The notes: a model not told the origin generated them from the letters alone. 17,866 nt of DNA from an uncultured Shinella sp. (GCF_946479415.1 NZ_CAMLFY010000095.1:1-17866), one strand, 5' to 3'. Counted from the first letter of the stretch, positions 1-7,514 are shown. A program made the numbers and translations.

Positions 1-727
1 GGTCCTTCTTGAACTCGGCTGCGAGGTATTCGACCAGACGCATGTCGAAGTCTTCACCACCGAGGAAGGTGTCGCCGTTGGTCGACTTCACTTCGAAGAC
101 GCCGTCGCCGATTTCCAGGACCGAGATATCGAACGTGCCGCCGCCAAGGTCGTAGACGGCGATGGTCTTGCCGTCCTTCTTGTCGAGGCCGTAGGCAAGG
201 GCCGCAGCCGTCGGCTCGTTGATGATGCGCAGAACTTCGAGACCCGCGATCTTGCCGGCATCCTTGGTTGCCTGGCGCTGTGCGTCGTTGAAGTAGGCGG
301 GAACGGTGATGACGGCCTGCGTGACCTTTTCACCGAGGTAGGATTCGGCGGTTTCCTTCATCTTCTGAAGGATCATCGCGGAAATCTGCGAGGGGGAATA
401 GCCGGTGCCCTGGGCCTGGACCCAGGCGTCGCCGTTGTCGCCCTTGACGATCTTGTAGGGAACGAGACCCTTGTCCTTCTCGACGAGCTTGTCGTCGTAG
501 CGGCGGCCGATGAGGCGCTTCACTGCGAACAGGGTGTTTTCCGGGTTGGTGACGGCCTGGCGCTTTGCCGGCTGGCCGGTCAGGCGCTCGCCATCATCGT
601 TGAAGGCGACGATCGAAGGGGTCGTACGCGCGCCTTCGGCATTTTCAATGACCTTCGCGTCCTTGCCGTCCATGACGGATACGCAGGAATTGGTCGTCCC
701 GAGGTCGATACCGATTACTTTAGCCAT
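1..727 (-). CDS. dnaK: Chaperone protein DnaK (Hsp70), N-terminal part
   Basis: This is the first 242 codons of the ATP-dependent Hsp70 chaperone; the gene runs off the left edge of the window. A full DnaK has about 640 residues, so this covers roughly the first two thirds of the nucleotide-binding domain. Visible motifs are the phosphate-1 loop [10 protein letters not shown] near residues 6-15, [17 protein letters not shown], the [12 protein letters not shown] stretch and the phosphate-2 loop [10 protein letters not shown]. The start is fixed by the canonical [13 protein letters not shown] beginning and by a ribosome binding site AGGAGAG at 734-740, 6 nt before the ATG. Known role: folding and refolding of cytosolic proteins with DnaJ and GrpE. 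In rhizobia dnaJ usually follows, which would lie outside the window. A heat-shock-type promoter lies about 110 nt upstream. No internal defect is seen. Confidence 0.98.
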   Translation of the reverse strand, partial: MAKVIGIDLGTTNSCVSVMDGKDAKVIENAEGARTTPSIVAFNDDGERLTGQPAKRQAVTNPENTLFAVKRLIGRRYDDKLVEKDKGLVPYKIVKGDNGDAWVQAQGTGYSPSQISAMILQKMKETAESYLGEKVTQAVITVPAYFNDAQRQATKDAGKIAGLEVLRIINEPTAAALAYGLDKKDGKTIAVYDLGGGTFDISVLEIGDGVFEVKSTNGDTFLGGEDFDMRLVEYLAAEFKKD

Positions 728-1204
728 GTCATTCTCTCCTTCAAGCGAACTGCCGGAACCCATTCAGGCATTCTTTTGGCAGCCCCTAATGGTATGGTCT
801 TAGCGAAAGCATCGAACGGATCCGAAGCTTTGCGGGGTATATAAGGATGCCTCCAGACGACTGCAAGACATTGCCGCGCCGCAAAGCGCGCGAAATCAGC
901 ATGTCCGGGGCAGGAATATCCACGCATCCAAGTGAGCTGCAATCAACCGCAATCGCGCGCGGGATTCAAGGGATTGCTTGAGGATCCTGCACGCCCGTTC
1001 GAAAAACAGCGCGCGCCTCTCGCAAAGGTTCGCTCATTCGCTTGTCGCCGGGGACGTACGGCCTGACTGGCTTTAGAGGCGCCTTACGAAACGGGAAATA
1101 TATTCAATGGCTTGCTGAGAACGTCGAACATCTCGGGCGTTTTTTGACGTCGAACCATCCCCGCCGCCTCCACCGCCCTCACCATTGTCCCGATGGAAGT
1201 GACA
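728..1204. other. Intergenic region between dnaK and the toxin-like gene
   Basis: This 477-base stretch has no convincing gene. Its left part is the dnaK leader and heat-shock promoter. The right part (about 950-1204) must contain whatever drives the plus-strand toxin-like gene, but I see no clear -35/-10 pair. A 9-base direct repeat ACGTCGAAC occurs at 1121-1129 and 1147-1155, 26 bases apart, with a T-run between the copies; its meaning is unknown. Short reading frames here lack ribosome binding sites and recognisable protein features. Confidence 0.5.
839..867 (-). promoter_or_regulatory. Heat-shock (RpoH/sigma-32) promoter of dnaK
   Basis: Read on the minus strand, CTTG (864-867) is followed by an 18-nt spacer and then CTTATAT (839-845). 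The alphaproteobacterial RpoH consensus as I recall it is CTTG-N17/18-CYTATNT, so both elements match. Transcription would begin near 830, giving a leader of about 100 nt before the dnaK start. No CIRCE/HrcA inverted repeat is visible in the leader, so positive control by RpoH is the simplest reading. Confidence 0.8.
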
Positions 1205-1930
1205 ATGGATGCGCGAGACATGATCCCGACGGACCCGGACCTTTTACAATCACGCTACCGGTATGCAGCACTCAGCGTCAAAATACGCGCGCTTACACTT
1301 TCCCTGTGCCTGAAAGCCGGCTTCCGCCCTGACCAGCCGCGCATTCCCGCCGGCAATCCCGATGGCGGACAATGGGCCGCCGAGGGCGGCGGCGACCGTC
1401 CCATTCTCATCAGCCGCCGCGGCCCGCGCGGTGGAGGACAGGTGCGCATCCTTGGCCGGTGGCAGGCGATCACGCCCGCGCAGGAGGCGCGGCTGGCGGT
1501 CAGCGTCGGCCGGATGCGGGAGGCGTTGCGCGCTGTCCAGAGGCGGGAGCCGAACTGGAAGCCGACGCCGCAGGTTTACGAAACGGTGGAGGGGCTTATA
1601 CGCGCCAATGAAGCGACGGCGCAGGAGGCGATGCTGCGCGCATTGCAGTTGAAATTGCCGCGCACCGGCGTCGGGCCATATGCGAAGGAATGGATCATTG
1701 CGCCAACAACCAACAGGCGGCCGAACAAGGCTGAGCAAGCAGAAATTGATCGCATCGGCCGCATCTACGGATGTCACTGGTGTGGTACAAGGGTGCCGAG
1801 AACGAAGAGCGGCCATTTTATCGGTGACCATCAAGTGCCAAAATCGCTAGGAAAACCAAGTCGAATTTATCCACACTGCTGGCAGTGTAGCAAGTCACAG
1901 GGTGGATTGGTTTCTCAAGGGAGATACTAA
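1205..1930 (+). CDS. Putative polymorphic-toxin-like protein with C-terminal Cys/His nuclease-like domain
   Basis: This is a 241-residue protein that I cannot assign to a named family with certainty. The start at 1205 is preferred over the in-frame ATG at 1193 because GGAAG (1195-1199) sits 5 nt before it. There is no signal peptide or membrane segment. Residues about 40-58 carry FRPDQPRIPAGNPDGGQWA, a motif I recall as recurring near the N-terminus of rhizobial hypothetical and toxin-like proteins. A basic helical middle follows. The last 55 residues hold CxxC (C190, C193), H204, GDHQ (D208, H209) and CxxCS followed by QGG (C225, C228). This looks like a metal-supported HNH/treble-clef-type nuclease tip, as in polymorphic toxins. 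The final 80 or so codons are AT-richer than the rest. A small gene starts 3 nt after its stop, which fits a toxin followed by its immunity gene. The toxin role is inference; a phage or DNA-repair endonuclease is an alternative. Confidence 0.6.
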   Translation: MDARDMIPTDPDLLQSRYRYAALSVKIRALTLSLCLKAGFRPDQPRIPAGNPDGGQWAAEGGGDRPILISRRGPRGGGQVRILGRWQAITPAQEARLAVSVGRMREALRAVQRREPNWKPTPQVYETVEGLIRANEATAQEAMLRALQLKLPRTGVGPYAKEWIIAPTTNRRPNKAEQAEIDRIGRIYGCHWCGTRVPRTKSGHFIGDHQVPKSLGKPSRIYPHCWQCSKSQGGLVSQGRY

Positions 1931-1933
1931 ACG

Positions 1934-2302
1934 ATGCCCCTAAAAAAAATCACGATCACACCCGAATATCTCAGCATATATGTTGCCGGTCGACGTAATG
2001 TTCAAATCCCTCTTCACATGGATAAGCAAGGAATATTTTCGTCACCCGACTGTATCAATGTCCCTGCGCTCTATTGGAACGACGGCGACACCAATCTGAC
2101 ATTTGGACCTATTTCAGAAATAACAGAACTGAGAGAACCTGATTTCGATGGGATCCTGAACACGCCCAATAACGAACTTATCTTATTTGATGCCATCGAG
2201 CCCGAATTCGCTATTGCAAGCGTGCCCTCAACAAAAACGCGCATCCAAATCTGGATCGACCATCCCAGCGAGCCCGAAAATGTCATCGTCGCATGGGGTT
2301 AG
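1934..2302 (+). CDS. Hypothetical protein, candidate immunity protein to the upstream toxin-like gene
   Basis: This 122-residue soluble, acidic protein is not one I recognise. It starts 3 nt after the stop of the toxin-like gene and has a good ribosome binding site, AAGGGAGA at 1917-1924, lying partly inside the upstream gene, so the two are probably translated together. No signal peptide, membrane segment or cysteine cluster is present; there is one cysteine near residue 40. The pattern of short beta-type stretches separated by acidic loops is common among small immunity proteins. Base composition is visibly AT-richer than the flanking GC-rich genes, with codons such as ATA, TTA and AAA that the neighbours avoid, which suggests recent acquisition. 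It ends 33 nt from the convergent penicillin-binding protein gene. The immunity role rests on context only. Confidence 0.6.
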   Translation: MPLKKITITPEYLSIYVAGRRNVQIPLHMDKQGIFSSPDCINVPALYWNDGDTNLTFGPISEITELREPDFDGILNTPNNELILFDAIEPEFAIASVPSTKTRIQIWIDHPSEPENVIVAWG

Positions 2303-2335
2303 ACAAAGAAGGCACGGCGCACCCGCCGCCAGCCT

Positions 2336-4567
2336 TTACCCGCCCAGGAGAACATCCAGCAGCGTCGTACGCCGCGTGGCCGGCTGGCGCTGTTCGCCGA
2401 CATCGGCGGGCGGCGTCATGCCGTCGTCGAGGGGGACCGATCCGGTCTGGTCGACAGCAACGGCCTGGCCGTTGCCGGCGGGCTGTCCGTCCGTGCCGAG
2501 CGTGCGGGAGATGATGTCGAAGAGCTGGTCGCCTTCGGGCGCGGGCTCCGTGCCGCCGGCCGCCGGCAGCTCGACGCCGCCATTCGCCGTGCCGAAGAGC
2601 GGCGACGGCGCAAGGCCGGCATGGGCGGCGATCATGAACTGGCTGAAGGCCTTTGCCGGCAGCCCGCCGCCCGTGACCTTCTTCATCGACTTGCCGTCGT
2701 CATTGCCGAACCACACGCCGGTCGTCAGGTTGCTGGTATAACCGACGAAGAGCGCGTCGCGGAACGACTGGGTCGTGCCCGACTTTCCGGCGACCGGCCA
2801 GCCGGGAACGCGGGCATTCTTGCCGGTGCCCTCGGTGATGACGCGCATCATCATGCCGTTCATCTGGGCGACGATGTTTTCCGCCAGCACGCGCGGCGGG
2901 TTGTCATAGGTGTTTTCGTAGAGAACCTTGCCGTCGGCCGTCGAAATGCGGCGGATGATGTGCGGCGTCGCCTTGTAGCCGCCGTTCATGAAGGGCGCAT
3001 AGGCGGAGGTCAGTTCGACCAGCGTCACCTCCGACGTGCCAAGCGCGATCGAGGCATTCGACTGCAGCTCCGATTCGATACCGAGCCGCCGGGCGAGCTT
3101 GATCACCTCGTCGGGGCCGACCTCCATGACGAGCTGGGCGGCGATGGTGTTCAGCGAGTTGGCAAGAGCCGAGGCGAGCGTCACCTCGCCGCGATATTTC
3201 TGGTCGTAGTTCTCCGGCGTCCATTTGCCGATCCGGACCGGCGCGTCGTTGCGGATGGAGAGCGGCGAGCGGCCGGCTTCCAGCGCCGCCGCATAGACGA
3301 AGGGCTTGAAGGCCGAGCCCGGCTGGCGCTTGGCCTTGGAGGCGCGGTCGAACTGGCTTTCGGCATAGTCACGCCCGCCGACGAGCGCGCGGATGGCGCC
3401 CGTGCCGTCGATGGAGACGAGGGCGGCCTGCGAGGCATTCAGCTTGGCGCCTTCCTTGTCCATGACCGCGGTGATCGCTTCGTCGGCCTTCCTTTCGAGG
3501 TCGAGGTCGATCGTCGTGTCGATGACGAGGTCTTCCTTGATATCGCCGATCATGCCGGGCAGCTGGGCCATGACCATATCGGCGGCATAGTGCTGCGCGC
3601 CCGACCAGTAGCTCTTCGCCCGCGCCGGCGTCTGCGACATCGCGGTCTTGATCTCGTTTTCCGTGATGAAACCTTCTTCGCGCATGGCGCCGAGCACGAC
3701 CTGCGCGCGGGCTTCCGCAGCTTCCGGATCGCGTGCCGGCGACAGGCGCGACGGCGCCTTCAGGAGACCTGCGAGAAGGGCGGCCTCGCCGAGGTTCACG
3801 TCCCGTGCCGACTTGTTGAAGTAGCGCCGCGAGGCGGCCTCGACGCCGTAGGAATTCGAGCCGAAGAACACGCGGTTCAGATACATCGCAAGGATCTGGT
3901 CCTTGGAATATTTGTGTTCCAGCCAGAGCGCGAGCAGCACCTCCTGCACCTTGCGCTCCAGCGTGCGGTCCGGCGAGAGGAACATGTTCTTCGCCAGCTG
4001 CTGCGTCAGCGTGGAGCCGCCCTGCACCATGCGGCCGGTCGTGATGTTGGTGAGCATCGCGCGGGCAAGGCCGAGCGGATCGATGCCGAAATGCGAGTAG
4101 AAGCGGCGGTCCTCAATGGCGATGACGGCCTGCGGAATATAGGGCGACATGTTTTCGAGCGACAGCGCCTCGCCGCCGGTCAGGCCGCGATTGGCGATGG
4201 TGTCGCCGCTGACGGCGAGGATCTTGATGTTCGGCGGCCGGTCGGGGATCGACCAGCTGGTGGCGCTCGGCATGCGCGCGCCGTAATAGAGCACCAGCCC
4301 GCCGACGCCGATGGCGCCCCAGATGCCGAGCACGACGCACCAGTAGATGAGCCGGCGCACGAGGCCGAAAAGACCGCCGCCCGAGCCGCCCCGCCGGCGG
4401 CTTGCGCCGCGCTGCGGCTTCTCGGCCTTCTGCGCCTTGCCGCGCGGCTTGCGCCCGCCGCCCCCTGCCACGCGATCGCCGGCGCCGACATGAAATTCGT
4501 CGTCGTCTCGGCCCCCCGATGCCTGGAACGAGGGCTCGATGCGCTGGGATTTGCGATTGGCTGCCAT
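2336..4567 (-). CDS. Bifunctional class A penicillin-binding protein (GT51 transglycosylase / transpeptidase)
   Basis: This 743-residue enzyme polymerises and cross-links peptidoglycan from lipid II at the periplasmic face of the inner membrane. A basic, Gly/Arg-rich cytoplasmic tail (1-65) is followed by one membrane anchor (about 70-95). The GT51 domain has the catalytic EDRRFYSHFGID (E152) and GGSTLTQQLAKN (183-194) motifs. The transpeptidase domain has SxxK as GSAFK (S418, K421), SLN (471-473) and KSGTT (595-599), so both activities should be intact. The C-terminus is a low-complexity Pro/Gly/Thr-rich tail of about 80 residues. It belongs to the PBP1A/1B group; I cannot say which subgroup, so no symbol is given. 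The ribosome binding site is weak. A TTAA-N7-TTAA site lies 58-72 nt before the start, suggesting possible cell-cycle control. It converges on the immunity-like gene with no visible terminator. Confidence 0.95.
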   Translation of the reverse strand: MAANRKSQRIEPSFQASGGRDDDEFHVGAGDRVAGGGGRKPRGKAQKAEKPQRGASRRRGGSGGGLFGLVRRLIYWCVVLGIWGAIGVGGLVLYYGARMPSATSWSIPDRPPNIKILAVSGDTIANRGLTGGEALSLENMSPYIPQAVIAIEDRRFYSHFGIDPLGLARAMLTNITTGRMVQGGSTLTQQLAKNMFLSPDRTLERKVQEVLLALWLEHKYSKDQILAMYLNRVFFGSNSYGVEAASRRYFNKSARDVNLGEAALLAGLLKAPSRLSPARDPEAAEARAQVVLGAMREEGFITENEIKTAMSQTPARAKSYWSGAQHYAADMVMAQLPGMIGDIKEDLVIDTTIDLDLERKADEAITAVMDKEGAKLNASQAALVSIDGTGAIRALVGGRDYAESQFDRASKAKRQPGSAFKPFVYAAALEAGRSPLSIRNDAPVRIGKWTPENYDQKYRGEVTLASALANSLNTIAAQLVMEVGPDEVIKLARRLGIESELQSNASIALGTSEVTLVELTSAYAPFMNGGYKATPHIIRRISTADGKVLYENTYDNPPRVLAENIVAQMNGMMMRVITEGTGKNARVPGWPVAGKSGTTQSFRDALFVGYTSNLTTGVWFGNDDGKSMKKVTGGGLPAKAFSQFMIAAHAGLAPSPLFGTANGGVELPAAGGTEPAPEGDQLFDIISRTLGTDGQPAGNGQAVAVDQTGSVPLDDGMTPPADVGEQRQPATRRTTLLDVLLGG

Positions 4568-4624
4568 GAACGGTCGGATATACCCTTGAAAACGTTGTGG
4601 TCCCTGAACCTTAAATGCGGCGAT

Positions 4625-4639
4625 TTAAGGGGTGGTTAA
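4625..4639. promoter_or_regulatory. Candidate CtrA-binding site (TTAA-N7-TTAA)
   Basis: TTAA at 4625-4628 and TTAA at 4636-4639 are separated by exactly 7 bases, the full-site spacing known for the alphaproteobacterial cell-cycle regulator CtrA. A further TTAA lies at 4611-4614. The site is 58-72 nt upstream of the penicillin-binding protein start and about 220 nt upstream of the flagellin start on the other strand. Both peptidoglycan synthesis and motility are plausible CtrA targets. Short motifs can arise by chance, so this is inference. Confidence 0.45.
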
Positions 4640-4782
4640 GGAATGGCAAACGCCCCGTCCCGGCTTTCACGCCCTGCACGACCCTTCATTCATCGCGGAC
4701 AGATCCGCTTTTCAGACAAAAGCATTCAAGGCATCGCTAATCCATTGAGATATTTGGTAAAAATTGGGTCATTCAGATTTGG

Positions 4783-4790
4783 TTAACCAT
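4783..4790 (+). promoter_or_regulatory. Candidate CtrA half-site upstream of flagellin
   Basis: TTAACCAT at 4783-4790 matches the CtrA half-site described in Caulobacter. It lies 68 bases before the flagellin start, in an AT-rich island (about 4730-4795) that stands out from the GC-rich surroundings and probably contains the flagellin promoter. I could not pick a clear sigma-factor consensus. Confidence 0.35.
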
Positions 4791-4819
4791 AAACCCGCTT
4801 ACTCGGCACGACCTTCCCG

Positions 4820-4832
4820 GCCCATGATGGGC
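4820..4832 (+). repeat. Short palindrome in the flagellin leader
   Basis: GCCCAT and ATGGGC flank a single central G, 25 bases before the flagellin start codon. It could be a protein-binding site in the DNA, since a one-base loop cannot form a normal hairpin without opening two pairs. No Shine-Dalgarno sequence is present between it and the ATG, so control of translation through the leader is conceivable. Confidence 0.3.
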
Positions 4833-4857
4833 ACAATCCCCTTTTGAATGATTTGTT

Positions 4858-5829
4858 ATGACCAGCATCCTTACGAATGCGGGCGCGGTTTCCGCGCTCC
4901 AGACCCTTCGTGCGCTCAATTCCAACATGATGGACGCGCAGGGCCGCGTTTCCAGCGGCCTTCGCGTGCAGACAGCGGGAGACAACGCCGCCTATTGGGC
5001 CGTCGCCACCACCATGCGCTCCGACAGCATGGCGCTGGACGCGGTTTCCGACGCGCTCGGCATCAGCGAAAGCATCGTCAACACGGCCTATGCCGGCATG
5101 TCCTCGGCCATCGAGGTGATGCACCAGGTCAAGGCGAAGCTCGTGGCTGCCCATGAGGACGGCGTCGACAAGGTGAAAATCAACACGGAGCTCGACCAGC
5201 TGAAGGACCAGCTGCGCGCGATTGCCGATTCGGCCTCCTTTGCCGGCCAGAACTGGCTGCATATGACCGATCCGGCCGATCCGATGCAGAACGGCGTGAA
5301 ATCGCTGCCCGCCTCCTTCGTGCGCAACGAGGCCGGCGGCGTGGAGATCACCAACATCAAATTCGACATGACCGCCGTCTTCGATACGGACCAGGTCTTC
5401 TACCTCGTCTCGGATGGCGGCTGCGACGGCATCATCACCAATTCCGGCTTTGCCACCATGCAGGGCTACAGCCAGGACTGGGTGCTGATCAGCGGCGCCA
5501 ACCATGCCGGCCACCCGGAAATCACGCTGACGCCGGAGACGACGCGCGAGGAACTCGGTGAGATGACCGTGGTCGTCGATCTGATGACGGAGCGCATGGC
5601 GAAGGTCGCCTCGATGTTCGGCGCACTGGAGAGCCGCATCTCGCTGTCCTCGGACTTCCTGGAGCATCTGAGCGATGCGATCGGTCAGGGCATCGGCCGG
5701 CTCGTCGATGCCGACATGAACGAGGAATCGACCCGGCTCAAGGCGCTGGAAACCCAGCAGCAGCTCGGCATACAGACGCTTCAGATCGCCAACACCAATG
5801 CCGAGGGTGTGCTGCGGCTGTTCCAATAG
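4858..5829 (+). CDS. Flagellin (divergent, stand-alone copy)
   Basis: This 323-residue flagellin forms part of the extracellular flagellar filament and is exported by the flagellar type III system, so it has no signal peptide. The N-terminal D0/D1 region (about 1-138) begins MTSILTN and has the typical ALNSN and RVSSGLRV stretches. The C-terminal D1/D0 region (about 240-323) includes RLVDADMNEES and ends in GVLRLFQ, as rhizobial flagellins do. The middle (about 139-235) is variable. Length is close to rhizobial FlaA-type proteins. Oddities: it stands alone, with no other flagellar gene in the window; it has a cysteine (C189), rare in flagellins; and the ATG has no recognisable Shine-Dalgarno sequence. 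The start is fixed by the conserved N-terminus. It may be a minor or condition-specific filament subunit. A strong terminator follows. Confidence 0.93.
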   Translation: MTSILTNAGAVSALQTLRALNSNMMDAQGRVSSGLRVQTAGDNAAYWAVATTMRSDSMALDAVSDALGISESIVNTAYAGMSSAIEVMHQVKAKLVAAHEDGVDKVKINTELDQLKDQLRAIADSASFAGQNWLHMTDPADPMQNGVKSLPASFVRNEAGGVEITNIKFDMTAVFDTDQVFYLVSDGGCDGIITNSGFATMQGYSQDWVLISGANHAGHPEITLTPETTREELGEMTVVVDLMTERMAKVASMFGALESRISLSSDFLEHLSDAIGQGIGRLVDADMNEESTRLKALETQQQLGIQTLQIANTNAEGVLRLFQ

Positions 5830-5844
5830 TATCTTGAAAGAAAT

Positions 5845-5867
5845 CGGGCGGCCCGAAAGGCCGCCCG
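5845..5867. terminator. Bidirectional hairpin terminator between flagellin and BA14K gene
   Basis: CGGGCGGCC (5845-5853) pairs perfectly with GGCCGCCCG (5859-5867) around a CGAAA loop, a 9-bp all-GC stem. It begins 16 bases after the flagellin stop and lies 29 bases beyond the stop of the convergent BA14K gene. The T-rich side is better on the minus strand (GATTTCTTTC after the stem), but its position suits both genes. Confidence 0.85.
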
Positions 5868-5895
5868 TCTGAGAACCTTAATAGTCCTGAAAACC

Positions 5896-6324
5896 TTAGT
5901 AGTAAGGCGAGTAGCACTGGCGGCGGCCGCCATAATTGGGCTGGAACGTGTTGTCGTAAGCCCGGTAGGAGCGGTAGCGCGAATAGCACCATTCGGTGTG
6001 ACGCGGGTTGATGCCCTCGTAACGCGGCTCGGCATAGCCGTCATTGGCAATGGCACCGCCGATAATCGCGCCGGCACCGAAGGCCGCCAGCGGATACCAC
6101 CAGCCATCCGAATGACGGCGATAGCCGTGACGGTGATGCCGGTAGCCGCGATGACCGCCGTACCAGCCGCGACGTTCGCGGTACTGCACCTGCTCGACAT
6201 CGCTCGTCTGCGATGCGCCGACCTTGGCCAAAGGCATGGCGATGGCCGGTGCCGAGACGAAGGTCGTGGCGAACATGGCGACGGCCATGGCAGCGGCAAA
6301 GCCGCTCTTGATCGTTGTCTTCAT
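5896..6324 (-). CDS. BA14K-family secreted protein
   Basis: This 142-residue exported protein has an N-terminal signal peptide (about 1-29, cleavage after APAIA). A His/Arg/Tyr-rich segment (about 48-76) follows, then a glycine-rich hydrophobic stretch, AAFGAGAIIGGAIA (about 78-91), and the C-terminal BA14K domain with WCYSRYRSYRAYDNTF and RRQCYSPYY, including two cysteines likely to be disulfide-bonded. The family is named for a 14-kDa immunoreactive protein of Brucella abortus, reported as lectin-like; its biochemical role is unclear. The start at 6324 is chosen over an upstream in-frame ATG (6372) because AAGGGAGA lies 6 nt before it and because the signal peptide begins there. It is a single-gene unit facing the flagellin terminator. 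Location is envelope or extracellular. Confidence 0.88.
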   Translation of the reverse strand: MKTTIKSGFAAAMAVAMFATTFVSAPAIAMPLAKVGASQTSDVEQVQYRERRGWYGGHRGYRHHRHGYRRHSDGWWYPLAAFGAGAIIGGAIANDGYAEPRYEGINPRHTEWCYSRYRSYRAYDNTFQPNYGGRRQCYSPYY

Positions 6325-6423
6325 GTCGATCTCCCTTGATATCACTGTTTTACAGTGCTCTAGACGGATCATACCATGAAAGAATTCGACTGAATCCGAG
6401 ATGAACCAAAACTATCCGTGGCG

Positions 6424-7371
6424 TCAGTCTTCGCCGTTGCTGGCGCGGGTGAGAAAACGCTGGCGTTCGTAGATGAGAATGACCACCAGCGCCATGATGA
6501 ACGGGATGATGAGATAGAACAGCCGGAAGACGGCAAGTGCGGCCAGAACCGTCGCCGGATCGATATCCGGCAGGCCGGCGATGAAGACCAGTTCCAGCAC
6601 GCCGATGCCGCCGGGCGCATGCGAGAGCAGGGCGACCGAGAAGGAGGCGAGGAAGATGCCGAGCACCACGAAGAAGCCCGGATTGCCCTCCGCCGGCAGC
6701 ACGAAATAGATGATCGCAGCAGCACCGATCAGCTCGATCGGGGCGATGAACAGCTGGCGGAAGACCAGCGAGGGCTTGGGATATTCGAGCTTCAGCCAGC
6801 GCGTATTGATCGGCCGGAAGCCGACGAGGCTGCCGATCACATAGAGCGCGACCAGCGCCAGGATGAAGATGCCGGTCGAAAACGCCGCCTCGATCGGCAG
6901 GACATGGGAAAAGCGCCCGACGATTTCCGGCTCCAGAACCAACACGAGCCCGAACAGCATCACCGTGCCGAGCGCGAAGGTGAACGAGCAGAAGGCGACG
7001 AGCACGCCGACCTCCGAGGCGGTCAGCCCCTTCGACGTATAGGCGCGGTAGCGCACCAGCGCACCGGAAAAGACCGAGGCGCCGATATTGTGCGACAGCG
7101 CATAGGTCGTAAACGAGGTGATGGTGATGAACCACAGCGAGATGCGGTGGCCGAGATGCTCCAGCGCCAGATGATCATAGGCCGCCAGCGCCGCATAGGC
7201 GACGAGCGTCGCGCAGCAGGCCAGCACCCAGCCCGAGACGGGAATGGCGTGGATGCTCGCCATGAACTCGTCGAGCGACAGGCCCCTCAGGTCCTTGTAG
7301 AGGATATAGATCGACAGAATGATGGCGGCGGTGCTGACCAGCGGCCAGAAGAATTTCTTCAGTCGCTTCAT
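6424..7371 (-). CDS. YbhN/UPF0104-family integral membrane protein (MprF flippase-like domain)
   Basis: This 315-residue polytopic inner-membrane protein has about eight hydrophobic segments. It matches the membrane domain of lysylphosphatidylglycerol synthases (MprF/AcvB-like), but the cytosolic aminoacyltransferase domain is absent. Family signatures visible are SHNIGASVFSGALVRYR (about 93-109) and LLSHAPGGIGVLE (about 249-261). In MprF this membrane part moves lysyl-phosphatidylglycerol across the membrane; the substrate of stand-alone members is not established. The start has a good ribosome binding site (GGGGGAAGG) directly upstream. The 202-base gap to the dipeptidase gene on the same strand, and the inverted repeats in it, suggest separate transcription. 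Confidence 0.85.
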   Translation of the reverse strand: MKRLKKFFWPLVSTAAIILSIYILYKDLRGLSLDEFMASIHAIPVSGWVLACCATLVAYAALAAYDHLALEHLGHRISLWFITITSFTTYALSHNIGASVFSGALVRYRAYTSKGLTASEVGVLVAFCSFTFALGTVMLFGLVLVLEPEIVGRFSHVLPIEAAFSTGIFILALVALYVIGSLVGFRPINTRWLKLEYPKPSLVFRQLFIAPIELIGAAAIIYFVLPAEGNPGFFVVLGIFLASFSVALLSHAPGGIGVLELVFIAGLPDIDPATVLAALAVFRLFYLIIPFIMALVVILIYERQRFLTRASNGED

Positions 7372-7406
7372 CCCGCCTTCCCCCGCATGCCCGGCGTCCC
7401 ACCGCC

Positions 7407-7436
7407 GGGGCAGCAGGGTTTTCCCGCCTTTGCCCC
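7407..7436 (-). repeat. Imperfect hairpin upstream of the UPF0104 gene
   Basis: GGGGCA (7407-7412) pairs with TGCCCC (7431-7436), with an inner GGG/CCC around TTTT. It lies 36 to 65 bases before the membrane-protein start and could be a leader hairpin. The evidence is base pairing only. Confidence 0.25.
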
Positions 7437-7514
7437 GTAAAAAGCCATCTCGTTATCCCCACCGTCCGGTCCTGTCATTCGCCCTCAAGGCGACGCGGCC
7501 CTTTGTTCGGTCAG

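Noticed and set aside
1250..1834. 194-codon minus-strand open frame opposite the toxin-like gene, considered as an alternative gene
   Set aside because: The plus-strand reading has a conserved-looking motif, ordered Cys/His pairs, a ribosome binding site and a tightly spaced partner. The minus reading has none of these.
2621..4639. 672-codon plus-strand open frame opposite the penicillin-binding protein gene
   Set aside because: It is antisense to a gene with complete catalytic motifs. The translation is Arg/Ala/His-rich without any domain, as expected from the third-position GC bias of the real gene.
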